Assembly: GCA_944321515.1 (NCBI GenBank)
Contig: CALULO010000006.1
Coordinates: 62,001-126,000, forward strand
Direction of reading: 5' to 3'
Origin: an uncultured Atopobiaceae bacterium
Lineage (GTDB): Bacteria > Actinomycetota > Coriobacteriia > Coriobacteriales > Atopobiaceae
DNA length: 64,000 nucleotides
Shown here: in pieces, positions 1 to 8,056 of the stretch
Layout of the letters: every line of letters starts with the position of its first letter
How positions within the stretch are numbered: the first letter of the stretch is position 1
Notes under the pieces: model-generated
Told to the model about the DNA's origin: nothing
What the model saw: the letters and a program-made list of their open reading frames with translations, nothing else
Databases searched by the model: none
Position numbers and translations under genes: made by a program

Positions 1-1
1 A

Positions 2-256
2 AAGGGACTCGTTCACATGGAGAAGTACCAGCCGGGAGAGTACTACGAGATTCCCTATCGGTGCCTAACTAACCAGGTGGTTCGTAACATGCTTACGGTG
101 GGTCGCTGCATCTCAACAAGCTTCCTTGTCCAGGCAAGTGTGCGAATTCAGCAGACGGCAATTGACATGGGGGAGTCGGCCGGTCGGGCGTGCGCACGCG
201 CGCTTGCCGCAGGCGTCGAGCTTGCGGACTTCGACGGCCGCGGCCTGCTTGGCTGA
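2..256 (+). CDS. FAD-dependent oxidoreductase, C-terminal end (partial)
   Basis: The reading frame is open from the left edge and stops at TGA 254-256, so only the last 84 codons are present. The tail reads PYRCLTNQVV, then VGRCIS, then QASVRIQQTAIDMGESAG. This is the usual ending of FAD_oxidored-family flavoproteins, where the VAGRCIS stretch and the MGxAAG helix close the FAD-binding domain. The substrate cannot be told from this end alone. It converges on the amino acid ABC operon downstream. Confidence 0.6.
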   Translation, partial: KGLVHMEKYQPGEYYEIPYRCLTNQVVRNMLTVGRCISTSFLVQASVRIQQTAIDMGESAGRACARALAAGVELADFDGRGLLG

Positions 257-282
257 CGCCCCGCGCCTTCCTCGCCTCGGGT

Positions 283-1068
283 CTAGACGTTTCGCTGAGC
301 GAGGAAGGCTTGGGTGCGCGCCTCACGCGGGTGCTCGATGACCTGCTCTGCCGTGCCCTGCTCCACGATGACACCGCCGTCCATGAAGACCACGCGGTCG
401 GCGACCTCGCGAGCGAAGGACATCTCGTGCGTCACTATGACCATCGTCATGTTCTCCGCCGCGAGCTCCTTGATGACGCGAAGCACCTCTGCGGTGAGCT
501 CGGGGTCAAGGGCGCTCGTCGGCTCGTCGAAGTACATGATCTTTGGGTGCATCGCCAGGGCCCGGGCAATGCTCGCGCGCTGCTGCTGGCCGCCCGAGAG
601 CTGGCAGGGGACCTTCTCCTCGCAGCCCTCGAGCCCCATCTTGGCGAGCAGCGACCGGGCCTCAGCCTCTACCTCGGAGCGATCGCGCCTCTGCACGCAG
701 ATCGGTGCGTCCATCACGTTGCGCAGCACCGTGAAGTGCGGGAAGAGGTTGTAGTTCTGGAAGACCAGGCCAAAGCTGGACCGGGCGGCTGCGAGCATGC
801 TCTTCTCGCCGTAGGAGCCGTCTCGGGCCACAACGAGGTCCCCGTACGAGAGGTTGCCCCCGTCGAGGCGCTCGAGCAGGGTGAGACAGCGCAGCAGCGT
901 CGACTTGCCGCCGCCCGAGGGCCCAATTATAGCCACGACCTCGCCGGGGCTCACGGCGAGAGAGATGTCGTGCAGGACGGTCGTGTCGCCGAAGCTCTTG
1001 CGCGCGTGCTCGAGAGAGACGACGGGCTGCGGGCTCTGCCCTCCGGATGCTCGCTCGGAGTTAGTCAT
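283..1068 (-). CDS. Polar amino acid ABC transporter, ATP-binding protein
   Basis: ATPase of a GlnQ/HisP-type importer that powers amino acid uptake at the inner face of the membrane. The 261 residues match family length. Visible motifs are Walker A GPSGGGKS (about residues 49-56), Q-loop FQNYNLFPH (about 103-111), signature LSGGQQQR (157-164), Walker B IMYFDEP (177-183) and the switch histidine in VTHEMSFA. The ATG overlaps the end of the permease gene by 8 bp, so the two are translationally coupled. It is the last gene of a three-gene operon (binding protein, permease, ATPase). The amino acid transported cannot be read from the sequence. Confidence 0.93.
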   Translation of the reverse strand: MTNSERASGGQSPQPVVSLEHARKSFGDTTVLHDISLAVSPGEVVAIIGPSGGGKSTLLRCLTLLERLDGGNLSYGDLVVARDGSYGEKSMLAAARSSFGLVFQNYNLFPHFTVLRNVMDAPICVQRRDRSEVEAEARSLLAKMGLEGCEEKVPCQLSGGQQQRASIARALAMHPKIMYFDEPTSALDPELTAEVLRVIKELAAENMTMVIVTHEMSFAREVADRVVFMDGGVIVEQGTAEQVIEHPREARTQAFLAQRNV

Positions 1069-1714
1069 GGTAGTAGCTCAGCTTTCTCTCTATGCGCCCG
1101 GCGATGGCATCGACGAGCAGGTTGAAGATCCAGTAGAACGCAGCCGCGATGGCAAACGGCAGCATTGAGACCTGGCTTGCGACGAGCTGCTTGGCCACGG
1201 TGAACATCTCGATGACGCCGATGGAGAAGGCGAGCGAGGTATCCTTGACCAGCGTGATGACCTCGTTGGTCATTGCGGGCATAATGCGCTTGACGACCTG
1301 GGGCAGCACAATTCGCACGAACGTCTGCGTGCGCGAGTAGCCCAGGACCTCGGCGGCCTCGTGCTGGCCGCGCGGGATGGACTGGATTCCGGAGCGATAG
1401 ATCTCCGCGAAGTAGGCGGCATAGTTGACGATGAACGCCACGATGGTGGCGTACCACTTGCTGTCCGTGGTCAGGCCGATGCCAAAGACGTAGTACGGCA
1501 CAAAGTAGATGGCAAACATCTGCAGCATGAGCGGGGTGCCGCGCATGACGGAGATGTAGAAGCGGGCGAGAAGCGCGAGCGGCTTGATGCGGCTCATGCG
1601 CGCAAAGGCCACGAGCATTCCCAGCGGCAGTGACCCCACGAGGGTGAGGGCGAAAATCTGCAGGCTGATGAGGAATCCTTCGGCCAGCATCCCGGTCATG
1701 GTGAGTATGTCCAC
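1061..1714 (-). CDS. Polar amino acid ABC transporter, permease
   Basis: Membrane permease of the HisM/GlnP type, 217 residues with several hydrophobic helices. The EAA loop that contacts the ATPase is seen as [12 protein letters not shown] (about residues 116-127), and the upstream MRGTPLMLQ segment is typical of polar amino acid permeases. It starts at GTG 1714 behind AGAGAGGAGCGCGC. Its stop overlaps the start of the ATPase gene. A strong hairpin at 1738-1768 separates it from the binding-protein gene. Confidence 0.92.
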   Translation of the reverse strand: MDILTMTGMLAEGFLISLQIFALTLVGSLPLGMLVAFARMSRIKPLALLARFYISVMRGTPLMLQMFAIYFVPYYVFGIGLTTDSKWYATIVAFIVNYAAYFAEIYRSGIQSIPRGQHEAAEVLGYSRTQTFVRIVLPQVVKRIMPAMTNEVITLVKDTSLAFSIGVIEMFTVAKQLVASQVSMLPFAIAAAFYWIFNLLVDAIAGRIERKLSYYHD

Positions 1715-1737
1715 GCGCGCTCCTCTCTGAAGCGGTC

Positions 1738-1768
1738 GGCGCCGCCGCCCGATGGGGGCGACGGCGCC
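1738..1768 (-). promoter_or_regulatory. Intercistronic hairpin between binding-protein and permease genes
   Basis: Arms GGCGCCG (1738-1744) and CGGCGCC (1762-1768) enclose further pairing of CGCCC with GGGCG. No T-run follows. In this operon type such a hairpin often protects the upstream mRNA so that binding protein is made in excess over membrane parts; that role is inferred. Confidence 0.5.
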
Positions 1769-1813
1769 TGGGGAGGTCGTAACCCAGAGGACGTCCCCTA
1801 GGTCATTGTGCGG

Positions 1814-2683
1814 TTACTCGAGGCACCAGTTCTCGTAGGAGATGCCCTGGTCGGCGTACTTCTCGCAGAGCTGCTGGACAAAGCCGTCCTCGTCCATGGC
1901 GCGCAGGGTGTCGGTCACCGTGGTGGCGGTGGCGTCGTCGCCCTTCTTGAAGCCGACGGCGTAGTGCTCGGCGGAGAGCTGCTCGTCGAGCTGGGCGTAG
2001 GCGTCGGGCTTGGCGGCAAGCTGGTAGGCGGCGATGGAGAGGTCGCAGGCAACGGCGTCGACGGCGCCGGACTCAAGCTGCATGAAGGCGGTGTTGTAGT
2101 CGCTGATGGTCTCCAGGCTGGCGAAGGTGGCGGCGAGGTCCGCCTGATCGCCCTCGAGGACGTCGAGCGCGGCAGAGTCGATCTGGGTGACCACCGCCTT
2201 GCCGGCGAGGTCGTCAAAGGTGGAGATGCCGGAGTCGGCCTTCACGACGACAACCTGGGCGTTCAGCATGTAGGGCTCGGAGAAGGTGTAGTCATCCTCG
2301 CGGCCCTCGACGGTGAACCCGTTCCAGATGCAGTTGATGGCACCGCTGTCGAGCAGCGTGTCCTTGGCGTCCCAGTCGATGGGCTCGAGCTGGATGTCCC
2401 AGTCGTTGCGGGAGGCCACCTCCTGAGCGAGCTCCAGGTCGAAGCCGGTGTACTCGCCATCGTCGCCGACGTAGCCGTAGGGCGGGTAGGCCGAGTCGAA
2501 GCCCACGATGAGGGTACCGGTGTCTACGGCGCCGGTACCGGCCTCCGCAGCGTCGTCGGTGGTCGTCGAGGTGTCATCGACGGCGGCGGGGGTGCCGCCG
2601 CAGCCGGCGAGGGCGGTGGCGGAGAGGGCTGCGGAGAGCGAGGCGAGGACGAAGGAGCGTCGGCTCAGGTTGGCAGTGGTCAT
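1814..2683 (-). CDS. Amino acid ABC transporter, substrate-binding lipoprotein
   Basis: Extracytoplasmic solute-binding protein of family 3 (SBP_bac_3), 289 residues. The N-terminus has basic residues, a hydrophobic helix and the lipobox LAGC, with the lipidated cysteine at residue 28, followed by a Ser/Thr/Asp-rich linker. The domain then starts LIVGFDSAYPPYGY and contains GFDLELAQEVA, the standard opening of this family. It is first in the operon with the permease and ATPase. An inverted repeat (2777-2806) upstream is a candidate operator. Confidence 0.92.
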   Translation of the reverse strand: MTTANLSRRSFVLASLSAALSATALAGCGGTPAAVDDTSTTTDDAAEAGTGAVDTGTLIVGFDSAYPPYGYVGDDGEYTGFDLELAQEVASRNDWDIQLEPIDWDAKDTLLDSGAINCIWNGFTVEGREDDYTFSEPYMLNAQVVVVKADSGISTFDDLAGKAVVTQIDSAALDVLEGDQADLAATFASLETISDYNTAFMQLESGAVDAVACDLSIAAYQLAAKPDAYAQLDEQLSAEHYAVGFKKGDDATATTVTDTLRAMDEDGFVQQLCEKYADQGISYENWCLE

Positions 2684-2776
2684 TGCGGGTTCCTTTCCCG
2701 AGGTTCTTCTCGCCGGGCGTTGGGGCGCCGTTCTTGGGGCTGCCTCCTGGCCCGGGATGTAGCGTGCTTTACTTTA

Positions 2777-2806
2777 CTAAAGCGCATCGTGGAATATACG
2801 CTTTAG
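2777..2806 (-). promoter_or_regulatory. Candidate operator upstream of the amino acid ABC operon
   Basis: Perfect 8-bp inverted repeat CTAAAGCG (2777-2784) and CGCTTTAG (2799-2806), with centres 22 bp apart (two helical turns). It lies about 95 bp upstream of the lipoprotein start, in an AT-richer patch where a promoter would be expected. The binding protein is unknown. Confidence 0.45.
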
Positions 2807-2886
2807 CCTGATGGAGTGCAAGGCGGGTGTGGGGTGGTTTTCAGGTTGGAAACACGCGGACGCCTCGGCGTCGCGTTTGCCTATGG

Positions 2887-2892
2887 TATGAT
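2887..2892 (+). promoter_or_regulatory. Promoter -10 box ahead of the manganese riboswitch
   Basis: TATGAT is placed about 10 bp before the first conserved riboswitch bases, which fits transcription starting just upstream of the aptamer. No convincing -35 box is seen. Confidence 0.45.
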
Positions 2893-2898
2893 GCTGCG

Positions 2899-3029
2899 CC
2901 ACGAGGGAGTAGTGGCACGCTGACAACAGGCGTGCGGCGCGTCAACATGCTGGCGGCAACGCCTGGCGCGCCTTAATCAACGAGACTCGCGACGAGGGGC
3001 AGAGGGCTCTCGTCGCGAGTCTTTTTTGT
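2899..3029 (+). ncRNA. yybP-ykoY manganese riboswitch with expression-platform terminator
   Basis: The segment carries the hallmark bases of the yybP-ykoY aptamer: GAGGGAGTAG at 2903, a hairpin GCACGC/GCGTGC, then CGTCAACATG, GGCGGCAACGCC, and the closing TAATCAACGAGAC. It is followed at once by a terminator: GACTCGCGACGAG (2984-2996) pairs with CTCGTCGCGAGTC (3009-3021), then TTTTTT. Manganese binding to this RNA class normally stops terminator formation and turns on Mn export. The next gene is mntP, which fits. The aptamer's closing helix shares bases with the terminator stem, as expected for a switch. Confidence 0.9.
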
Positions 3030-3077
3030 TTGTGGCTTGACGTGGTGCTGGGCGTGCTCGGCGGGAGAGGGGACGCT

Positions 3078-3665
3078 ATGGGGCTTATTGAGCAGCTGCT
3101 GATGGCGGTAGGACTGTCGATGGACGCGTTTGCCGTCTCCATCTGCCGAGGGCTGGGCATGCGAAGGCTCAACCTGCGCACGGCTGCGGTGCTCGCGCTG
3201 TTCTTTGGAGGCTTCCAGGCCCTGATGCCGCTCATCGGCTGGGCCCTTGGCAGCCAGTTCATGTGGCTGATCGGCCCGGTGGACCACTGGGTCGCGTTTG
3301 TGCTGCTGGCGTTCATCGGCGGGAAGATGCTCTGGGAGGCGCTCCACGACGAGGACGATGACTGCGGGTGCGGGACGGTCGAGGATACGAGCCGCGTCGA
3401 CCTGCGCGAGTTTGTGGTGCTGGCCGTGGCGACCTCCATCGACGCGCTGGCGGCAGGCATCTCGTTTGCGGCGCTGGCGGTGGACATCGTTCCGACGGTG
3501 ACGCTTATCGGCGTGGTTACCTTTGCGTTCTCCTTCGCGGGCGTGGCCGTCGGGCACTTCTTCGGCGCACGCTACGAGAAGCCGGCGAGTATCGTGGGCG
3601 GCGTGGTGCTCATCCTGATTGGCCTGAAGGTGCTGCTGGAGCACCTCGGCATCCTGGTGCTGTAG
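3078..3665 (+). CDS. mntP: Manganese efflux pump MntP
   Basis: Small membrane exporter of Mn2+, 195 residues with about six hydrophobic segments. The two inverted half-repeats each carry the signature acidic motif: GLSMDAFAVS near residue 12 and ATSIDALAAG near residue 117, with the aspartates expected to coordinate metal. An upstream in-frame start at 3030 was rejected because it lies inside the riboswitch T-run region. ATG 3078 has GGGAGAGGGG at good spacing. It sits directly behind a yybP-ykoY riboswitch, so expression should rise with manganese. Confidence 0.94.
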   Translation: MGLIEQLLMAVGLSMDAFAVSICRGLGMRRLNLRTAAVLALFFGGFQALMPLIGWALGSQFMWLIGPVDHWVAFVLLAFIGGKMLWEALHDEDDDCGCGTVEDTSRVDLREFVVLAVATSIDALAAGISFAALAVDIVPTVTLIGVVTFAFSFAGVAVGHFFGARYEKPASIVGGVVLILIGLKVLLEHLGILVL

Positions 3666-3704
3666 GGGCGGCACGCCCAGGGCCGTTGGGACGGGCGACT
3701 CCGG

Positions 3705-4292
3705 TTACAGGCAGGCCTCGGCGATGCGACGGCGCAGGTCCTCGATGCCCTGGCCCGTTGCGGAGGACGTCACGATAACCTGCTCGCGATCGATTCCCAG
3801 CTGCTGCGCGATGGTCGTGGCCTGCTGCATCTGCTTGGAACGACTGAGCTTGTCGGCCTTGGTGAGGGCCACCACAAAGGGGAGCTCGCTCTGGCGCAGG
3901 AAGTTCACCATCTGGTGGTCGAGCTTCTGGGCGTCGTGGCGAATGTCCACGAGCGCGATCACGAGGTTGAAGCTGCGCTCCTGGGCGAAGTAGCCGGAGA
4001 TGAGGCCCGCCCAGCGCTCCTTCTCCTTCTGCGAGACCTTGGCGAAGCCGTATCCGGGCAGGTCCACGAATCGGACGCCGTCGACCTCGAAGAAGTTGAT
4101 GTTGGCGGTCTTGCCCGGGGTGCTTGAGACCTTGACGAGGTTCTTGCGGTTGAAGAGCTTGTTGAGCAGGGAGGACTTTCCCACGTTTGAGCGTCCGGAG
4201 ACCGCCACCTCGGGCGTGGTCGAGGGCGGAAGCTGCTCGACGGTGCCATAGGAGGCCTCGAAGCGTGCGGTCTGGTAGTTGATGGATGCCAT
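3705..4292 (-). CDS. engB: Ribosome biogenesis GTP-binding protein EngB (YsxC)
   Basis: GTPase needed for assembly of the large ribosomal subunit, 195 residues. Motifs in order: G1 GRSNVGKS (33-40), G2 region SSTPGKT, G3 DLPG (77-80), G4 TKAD (144-147) and the SSATGQG G5 motif near the C-terminus. The start at 4292 (MASINYQ) is preferred over the longer frame from 4409, since AGAAAGGA lies just upstream and family members begin here. It is divergent from the fructosamine kinase gene. Confidence 0.95.
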   Translation of the reverse strand: MASINYQTARFEASYGTVEQLPPSTTPEVAVSGRSNVGKSSLLNKLFNRKNLVKVSSTPGKTANINFFEVDGVRFVDLPGYGFAKVSQKEKERWAGLISGYFAQERSFNLVIALVDIRHDAQKLDHQMVNFLRQSELPFVVALTKADKLSRSKQMQQATTIAQQLGIDREQVIVTSSATGQGIEDLRRRIAEACL

Positions 4293-4346
4293 GGGCGTCC
4301 TTTCTGTGGGCTTGCCTGCCCCGTTATTGTACCTGCGAAGGCTCCG

Positions 4347-4437
4347 CGTGAGGGGACGGGCGCGCGCAGAACGTAATGCCCGCCTCACGAGGGGTCCGAA
4401 CGCGCGCAAAACGTAGAATTCACCTTACGTGAGCGAG
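4347..4437. repeat. ~40-bp tandem repeat between divergent genes
   Basis: A unit of about 40 bp repeats just over two times: CGTGAGGGG / CACGAGGGG / CGTGAG mark unit starts, and CGCGCGCAGAACGTA (4361-4375) recurs as CGCGCGCAAAACGTA (4401-4415), exactly 40 bp apart. It fills the gap between engB and the kinase gene and could hold binding sites for both promoters. Confidence 0.6.
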
Positions 4438-4503
4438 GTGCACGAGCGATGCCCGCGCCGGTTTGCACGAGCGTGCTTTGCGAGGGAAGGCCGGAGGTGT
4501 GTC

Positions 4504-5322
4504 ATGACCGACGAAGAGACGTTTGTGAAGACTGCTGGCTATGGGGACAACCTGCCCGGCGAGGCAGCGGCCCTGCGCTGGCTTGCGGAAGCGGAGCCCT
4601 CGGGCGGAATTCGCGTGGCACGCGTGCTGAGCGTGAGCAGGGACGAGATCGTGGAGGAGCGCGTGGTGACGGGCGCGCCGTCAGCCGCCGCGGCACGGCG
4701 CATCGGGGCGGCCCTGGCGCATACGCACGCTGCGGGCGCGCCCTGGCTGGGCTGCGCGCCGACGGGCTGGACGGGGGAGCTCTGGTGCGGCCGCGCCCGA
4801 ACGCCGTACGTGGCGCGCGAGGATGCCCCCAACAGCTGGGGAGGCTTCTTTGCCGAATATCGAGTCATGAACTACGTGCGCACCCTTGTTGACCGGGGCG
4901 ACTTCGGCTCGAGCGAGCAGCGTCTCTTTGAGCGTGTGGCCGCGCGCCTGGGGTCCGGCGAGTTTGACGCACCGCAGCCGGAGCTCGTCCGTGAGTCCGG
5001 AGCGCCCTGCGCCCGCCTGCACGGCGACCTCTGGGCAGGCAACGTGCTCTGGGACGCGAACTCCGCCGCGCCGACCGGAGGGGTGCTCATCGACCCCATG
5101 GCCTATGGTGGCCACGCGGAGACCGACCTCGCCATGCTTGCTCTCTTTGGCTACCCCTATCTTGATGGGGTCATTTCCGGCTACGACGAGGCCTCTCCGC
5201 TTGCGGACGGCTGGCGGGAGCGTGTGGGTCTCCACCAGCTGGCGCCCCTGCTGCTCCACTGTGTGCTCTTCGGAGGCTGGTACCTCGGCGAGGCGGTCGC
5301 GACGGCCCGTCGCTATTCGTAG
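4504..5322 (+). CDS. Fructosamine kinase / aminoglycoside phosphotransferase-family kinase
   Basis: Cytosolic small-molecule kinase of the FN3K family, 272 residues. The catalytic loop HGDLWAGN (173-180) is diagnostic, followed by the metal-binding IDPMAYGGHAETDLAM. Family members phosphorylate ketosamines such as fructosamine so that the sugar leaves a glycated amine; the exact substrate here is inferred. The start at 4504 is chosen because GGAGGTGTGTC precedes it. A longer frame from 4429 runs through a tandem repeat and has no ribosome binding site. Confidence 0.85.
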   Translation: MTDEETFVKTAGYGDNLPGEAAALRWLAEAEPSGGIRVARVLSVSRDEIVEERVVTGAPSAAAARRIGAALAHTHAAGAPWLGCAPTGWTGELWCGRARTPYVAREDAPNSWGGFFAEYRVMNYVRTLVDRGDFGSSEQRLFERVAARLGSGEFDAPQPELVRESGAPCARLHGDLWAGNVLWDANSAAPTGGVLIDPMAYGGHAETDLAMLALFGYPYLDGVISGYDEASPLADGWRERVGLHQLAPLLLHCVLFGGWYLGEAVATARRYS

Positions 5323-5424
5323 GTCCGACGTCGCACCGGCGGATAAGGTCTCGCCGGGCCTCGCGGACGCCGTCGGGCCGCCGGGGCTCCGCTGGGTGCA
5401 GGGGGCCGGGCCGCCAAGAACCGA

Positions 5425-5460
5425 AGAGGCCCCGCCCGCTTGAAGCAGGGCGAGGCCTCT
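5425..5460 (-). terminator. Hairpin terminator of the OPT transporter gene
   Basis: AGAGGCC (5425-5431) pairs with GGCCTCT (5454-5460), with inner CGCCC/GGGCG pairing. It lies 26 bp past the OPT stop. On the reverse strand it is followed by a modest TTCTT tract, so termination strength is uncertain. The rest of 5323-5485 shows no gene. Confidence 0.5.
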
Positions 5461-5485
5461 GAGATGCCACAGGTTTTGGGCCGTG

Positions 5486-7135
5486 CTACCCAGCCAGCCC
5501 GGATACCACGGACGCGAGAGCAATGACCACGCCCACTATCGACTCGCCGCCGAGCACGCCGGACGCCACGAGGATGCCCTGCTCGCCCGAGCTCGAGCGG
5601 TCGACGCCCCGCGCCTTGCAGACGCGGTCGTAGGCAAGCTTCACGAGCGCGCCGAGCGCGGCGGAGAGGGACATGTAGAACGGCAGGTAGATTCCAAGGC
5701 CGAACATCATGGCAGGCAGGCCCAGGAAGTACAGGGCAATGCCGGCGACCAGGCCAAGGGCGAAGGCCGGGACGCTCGGGATGCCGGAGACCATCGTCGC
5801 AACGACGCTTGCCTGCGCGGAGACGAACAGCTTGCCGGGCCCAAAGGCATCGGTTCCGTAGGCGCTTGCGAGCGTCGTGAGGACCGCCACCGCGATGACG
5901 GTGCCGAGAAGGGCGCCGATGGCCTGGCCGACCCACATGGCGCGCGGGCTCGTCCCGATGATCGCGCCGGTCTTGAAGTCGCTCATCACATCACCCGCGA
6001 GGCCGCACGCGACCGCGACGACACCCGCCACAAAGAAGAGCTGCACCTGGCTGACGTCGGAGAACGCCGCCACGGCGAGAAGGACGATGAGGCCGAAGAT
6101 CTCCATGGGGTCGATGCCCGTCTGGCCAACGGACTGGGCGCTCATGATGGTGGTCACAAACGAGAGCAGCACGACCACGACGGCGACGAGGGGGCCAAAC
6201 CCAAGCCCGATGCAGGCGAGCAGGGCCGCCGCGGCGACCATGAGGGCGAGGACGCTCGCGTCGAGGCGGCTGCGGGAGCCTCCCTCGCTGCTCTTGGACC
6301 CACGGCCGCGAAGGACCCCGGCGGCCTTGGGCAGGATGTCCTTGAGGACCACGCCCACGCCCGAGCCCATCATGAGGCCCATCCCGAGGCTCGAGACGAT
6401 GCCCTGCGCCGTGACGGTGTCCCACAGGCCCGCGGCGGTGCCGCCGATGATGAGGCCGAAGTTGCCGATCACGGCTCCCGCGAACCAGAATGCGACTCCA
6501 ATGCCGCCCACGAGGAAGCCAACCGAGAGCAGCATGGGGGAGTTGTAGATTCCGAAGCTGACTCCGGGGATCGGGAGCTGGAGGACCATGGACGGGATGA
6601 TGCCGAGCGCGTCGCGCGCCACGCACCACAGCCCCGCGATGCCCATGGAGCCGAAGAGCCTCTTGCCGGTGTCGCCGCCCGTCTTCGTTGCAAGCAGCGT
6701 CTCGGCTGCAGCGGTGCCGATCGGGTACTCGAGGTCGGACTCGTCGACGAACCTCCTGCGGATGAGGGCCGTGCACACCAGCCCGAGCAGCGTTCCGGAG
6801 AGCGCGACGAAGAGCATGTCCACCCAGCTGACCGAGTCGGAGAGCCCGAGCATCCAGATGCCGGGGATGGTGAAGGCGAGCCCGCCAGCCACCATGGAGC
6901 CCGCAGACATGACTATCTGCGTAACGTTTGCCTCGTTGAGGCTCCTGTGACCGAAGGCGCGCAGGAGGAAGAGGGCGGTTATCGACGTGAAGATCGTGGG
7001 CCACGGCAGCGCGCCCATCTTGAGGGCGGTGTAGACGGAGGATGCCGTGATGATGACGCAGCCGACGCACCCGATGGCGATGCCAACGGGGCTCAGCTGC
7101 TCGCGCCATGAGGCGCTCGAGCCAGCCTTGCTCAT
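5486..7135 (-). CDS. OPT-family oligopeptide/metal-chelate transporter
   Basis: Proton-coupled oligopeptide transporter family member, 549 residues made almost entirely of hydrophobic helices (well over ten). It opens with SPVGIAIGCVG and SSVYTALKMGALPWP, typical of the prokaryotic OPT branch, and has the conserved KTGAIIGTSPRAMWVGQ segment in the last third. The start at 7135 has GAAGGAGAACAT directly upstream. The frame stays open to 8200, but that extension lies antisense to coaX and is not coding. Substrate is unknown; peptides or siderophore-like chelates are possible. Confidence 0.9.
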   Translation of the reverse strand: MSKAGSSASWREQLSPVGIAIGCVGCVIITASSVYTALKMGALPWPTIFTSITALFLLRAFGHRSLNEANVTQIVMSAGSMVAGGLAFTIPGIWMLGLSDSVSWVDMLFVALSGTLLGLVCTALIRRRFVDESDLEYPIGTAAAETLLATKTGGDTGKRLFGSMGIAGLWCVARDALGIIPSMVLQLPIPGVSFGIYNSPMLLSVGFLVGGIGVAFWFAGAVIGNFGLIIGGTAAGLWDTVTAQGIVSSLGMGLMMGSGVGVVLKDILPKAAGVLRGRGSKSSEGGSRSRLDASVLALMVAAAALLACIGLGFGPLVAVVVVLLSFVTTIMSAQSVGQTGIDPMEIFGLIVLLAVAAFSDVSQVQLFFVAGVVAVACGLAGDVMSDFKTGAIIGTSPRAMWVGQAIGALLGTVIAVAVLTTLASAYGTDAFGPGKLFVSAQASVVATMVSGIPSVPAFALGLVAGIALYFLGLPAMMFGLGIYLPFYMSLSAALGALVKLAYDRVCKARGVDRSSSGEQGILVASGVLGGESIVGVVIALASVVSGLAG

Positions 7136-7179
7136 ATGTTCTCCTTCGTATATCCGCTCCCCCTTATCGGGGAGTCGGG

Positions 7180-7206
7180 TTACGGCACGGACCGCTAAAG
7201 TATAGT
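7180..7206 (+). promoter_or_regulatory. Likely coaX promoter
   Basis: A -10 box TATAGT at 7201-7206, with a weak TTACGG at 7180-7185 as possible -35 (spacer 15 bp, short). It lies about 40 bp before the coaX ATG, in the divergent gap with the OPT gene. Confidence 0.4.
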
Positions 7207-7246
7207 CTGTGGGAGTTTTGGACGTGACCAGGATTCTGGGGGTCTC

Positions 7247-8032
7247 ATGACGGAAAGAAGCGAGAAGAACCTGCTTGCCGTCGACGTGGGCAACACGACG
7301 ACCCGTCTCGGGCTTTTCGAGGGGTCGGAGCTTACGGGGACCTGGGAGCTCACGACCCCGGAGAGGCTCACTGCGGACGAGGCGAGCGCGCAGGTCGCGC
7401 AGGCCCTCCGCATGATGGGCGCAGGCGATCCCGACGAGGCGATTCTCGCCTGTGTGGTTCCGACGCTCGCGGATGCCTGGCGCAAGGCCCTGGGGAGGGC
7501 CTGCGGGTCGCGCCCGCTCGTCGTCGGCCCGGGCCTCCGCTCCGGGGTTCGCATGCGCTATGACGATCCTTCTGAGGTTGGGGCCGATCGCGTGGCTGAT
7601 GCGGTTGCGGCGCGCGAGGCCTACGGCGCCCCCGTTGTCGTGGTCGACCTTGGGACGACGACGAACTTCGAGGTCGTCGATGCCGAGGGGGCGTTTGCCG
7701 GCGGCATAATTGCTCCGGGCGTGGCGCTTGGGGCCCGTTCGCTTTCGGCTGCGGCCGCCCGTCTCCCCATGATCGAGCTGCGTGCTCCGGCCTCGGTCAT
7801 CGGCAGGAACACGCGCGCTGCGATGCAGTCGGGAGTCGTCCTTGGCGAGGTCGCGCGAATCGACGGCCTGCTCAGCGCTATATTCGCCGAGCTGGGGTCT
7901 GAGGCGCCCGTGGTCATGACCGGTGACGGCGCAGAGGCGATCTCGGTGCTCCTGAAGCACAAGGCAAGCGTCGACGACTCCCTCACGCTCAGGGGGCTGT
8001 GGCACCTCTGGCGGATTAACCAGAGGCGTTAG
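7247..8032 (+). CDS. coaX: Type III pantothenate kinase
   Basis: Catalyses the first step of coenzyme A synthesis, ATP-dependent phosphorylation of pantothenate. The 261 residues match the CoaX form. The ASKHA-type phosphate loop DVGNTTTR is at 13-20, the GADR motif (112-115) binds pantothenate, and DLGTTTNFE (134-142) is the second nucleotide motif. Type III enzymes use a monovalent cation and escape CoA feedback inhibition. It is followed 24 bp later by a LacI regulator and may be cotranscribed with it. Confidence 0.95.
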   Translation: MTERSEKNLLAVDVGNTTTRLGLFEGSELTGTWELTTPERLTADEASAQVAQALRMMGAGDPDEAILACVVPTLADAWRKALGRACGSRPLVVGPGLRSGVRMRYDDPSEVGADRVADAVAAREAYGAPVVVVDLGTTTNFEVVDAEGAFAGGIIAPGVALGARSLSAAAARLPMIELRAPASVIGRNTRAAMQSGVVLGEVARIDGLLSAIFAELGSEAPVVMTGDGAEAISVLLKHKASVDDSLTLRGLWHLWRINQRR

Positions 8033-8056
8033 GCCTCGTCGTCTGGGGGAGGGCTC

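Noticed and set aside
4347..4437. CRISPR array
   Set aside because: Only two and a fraction units, repeat and spacer parts both partly conserved, and no cas genes nearby.
5483..7111. 542-codon forward frame opposite the OPT gene
   Set aside because: Hydrophilic His/Asp/Glu/Arg-rich shadow of membrane-protein codons; the reverse frame has a clear family match.
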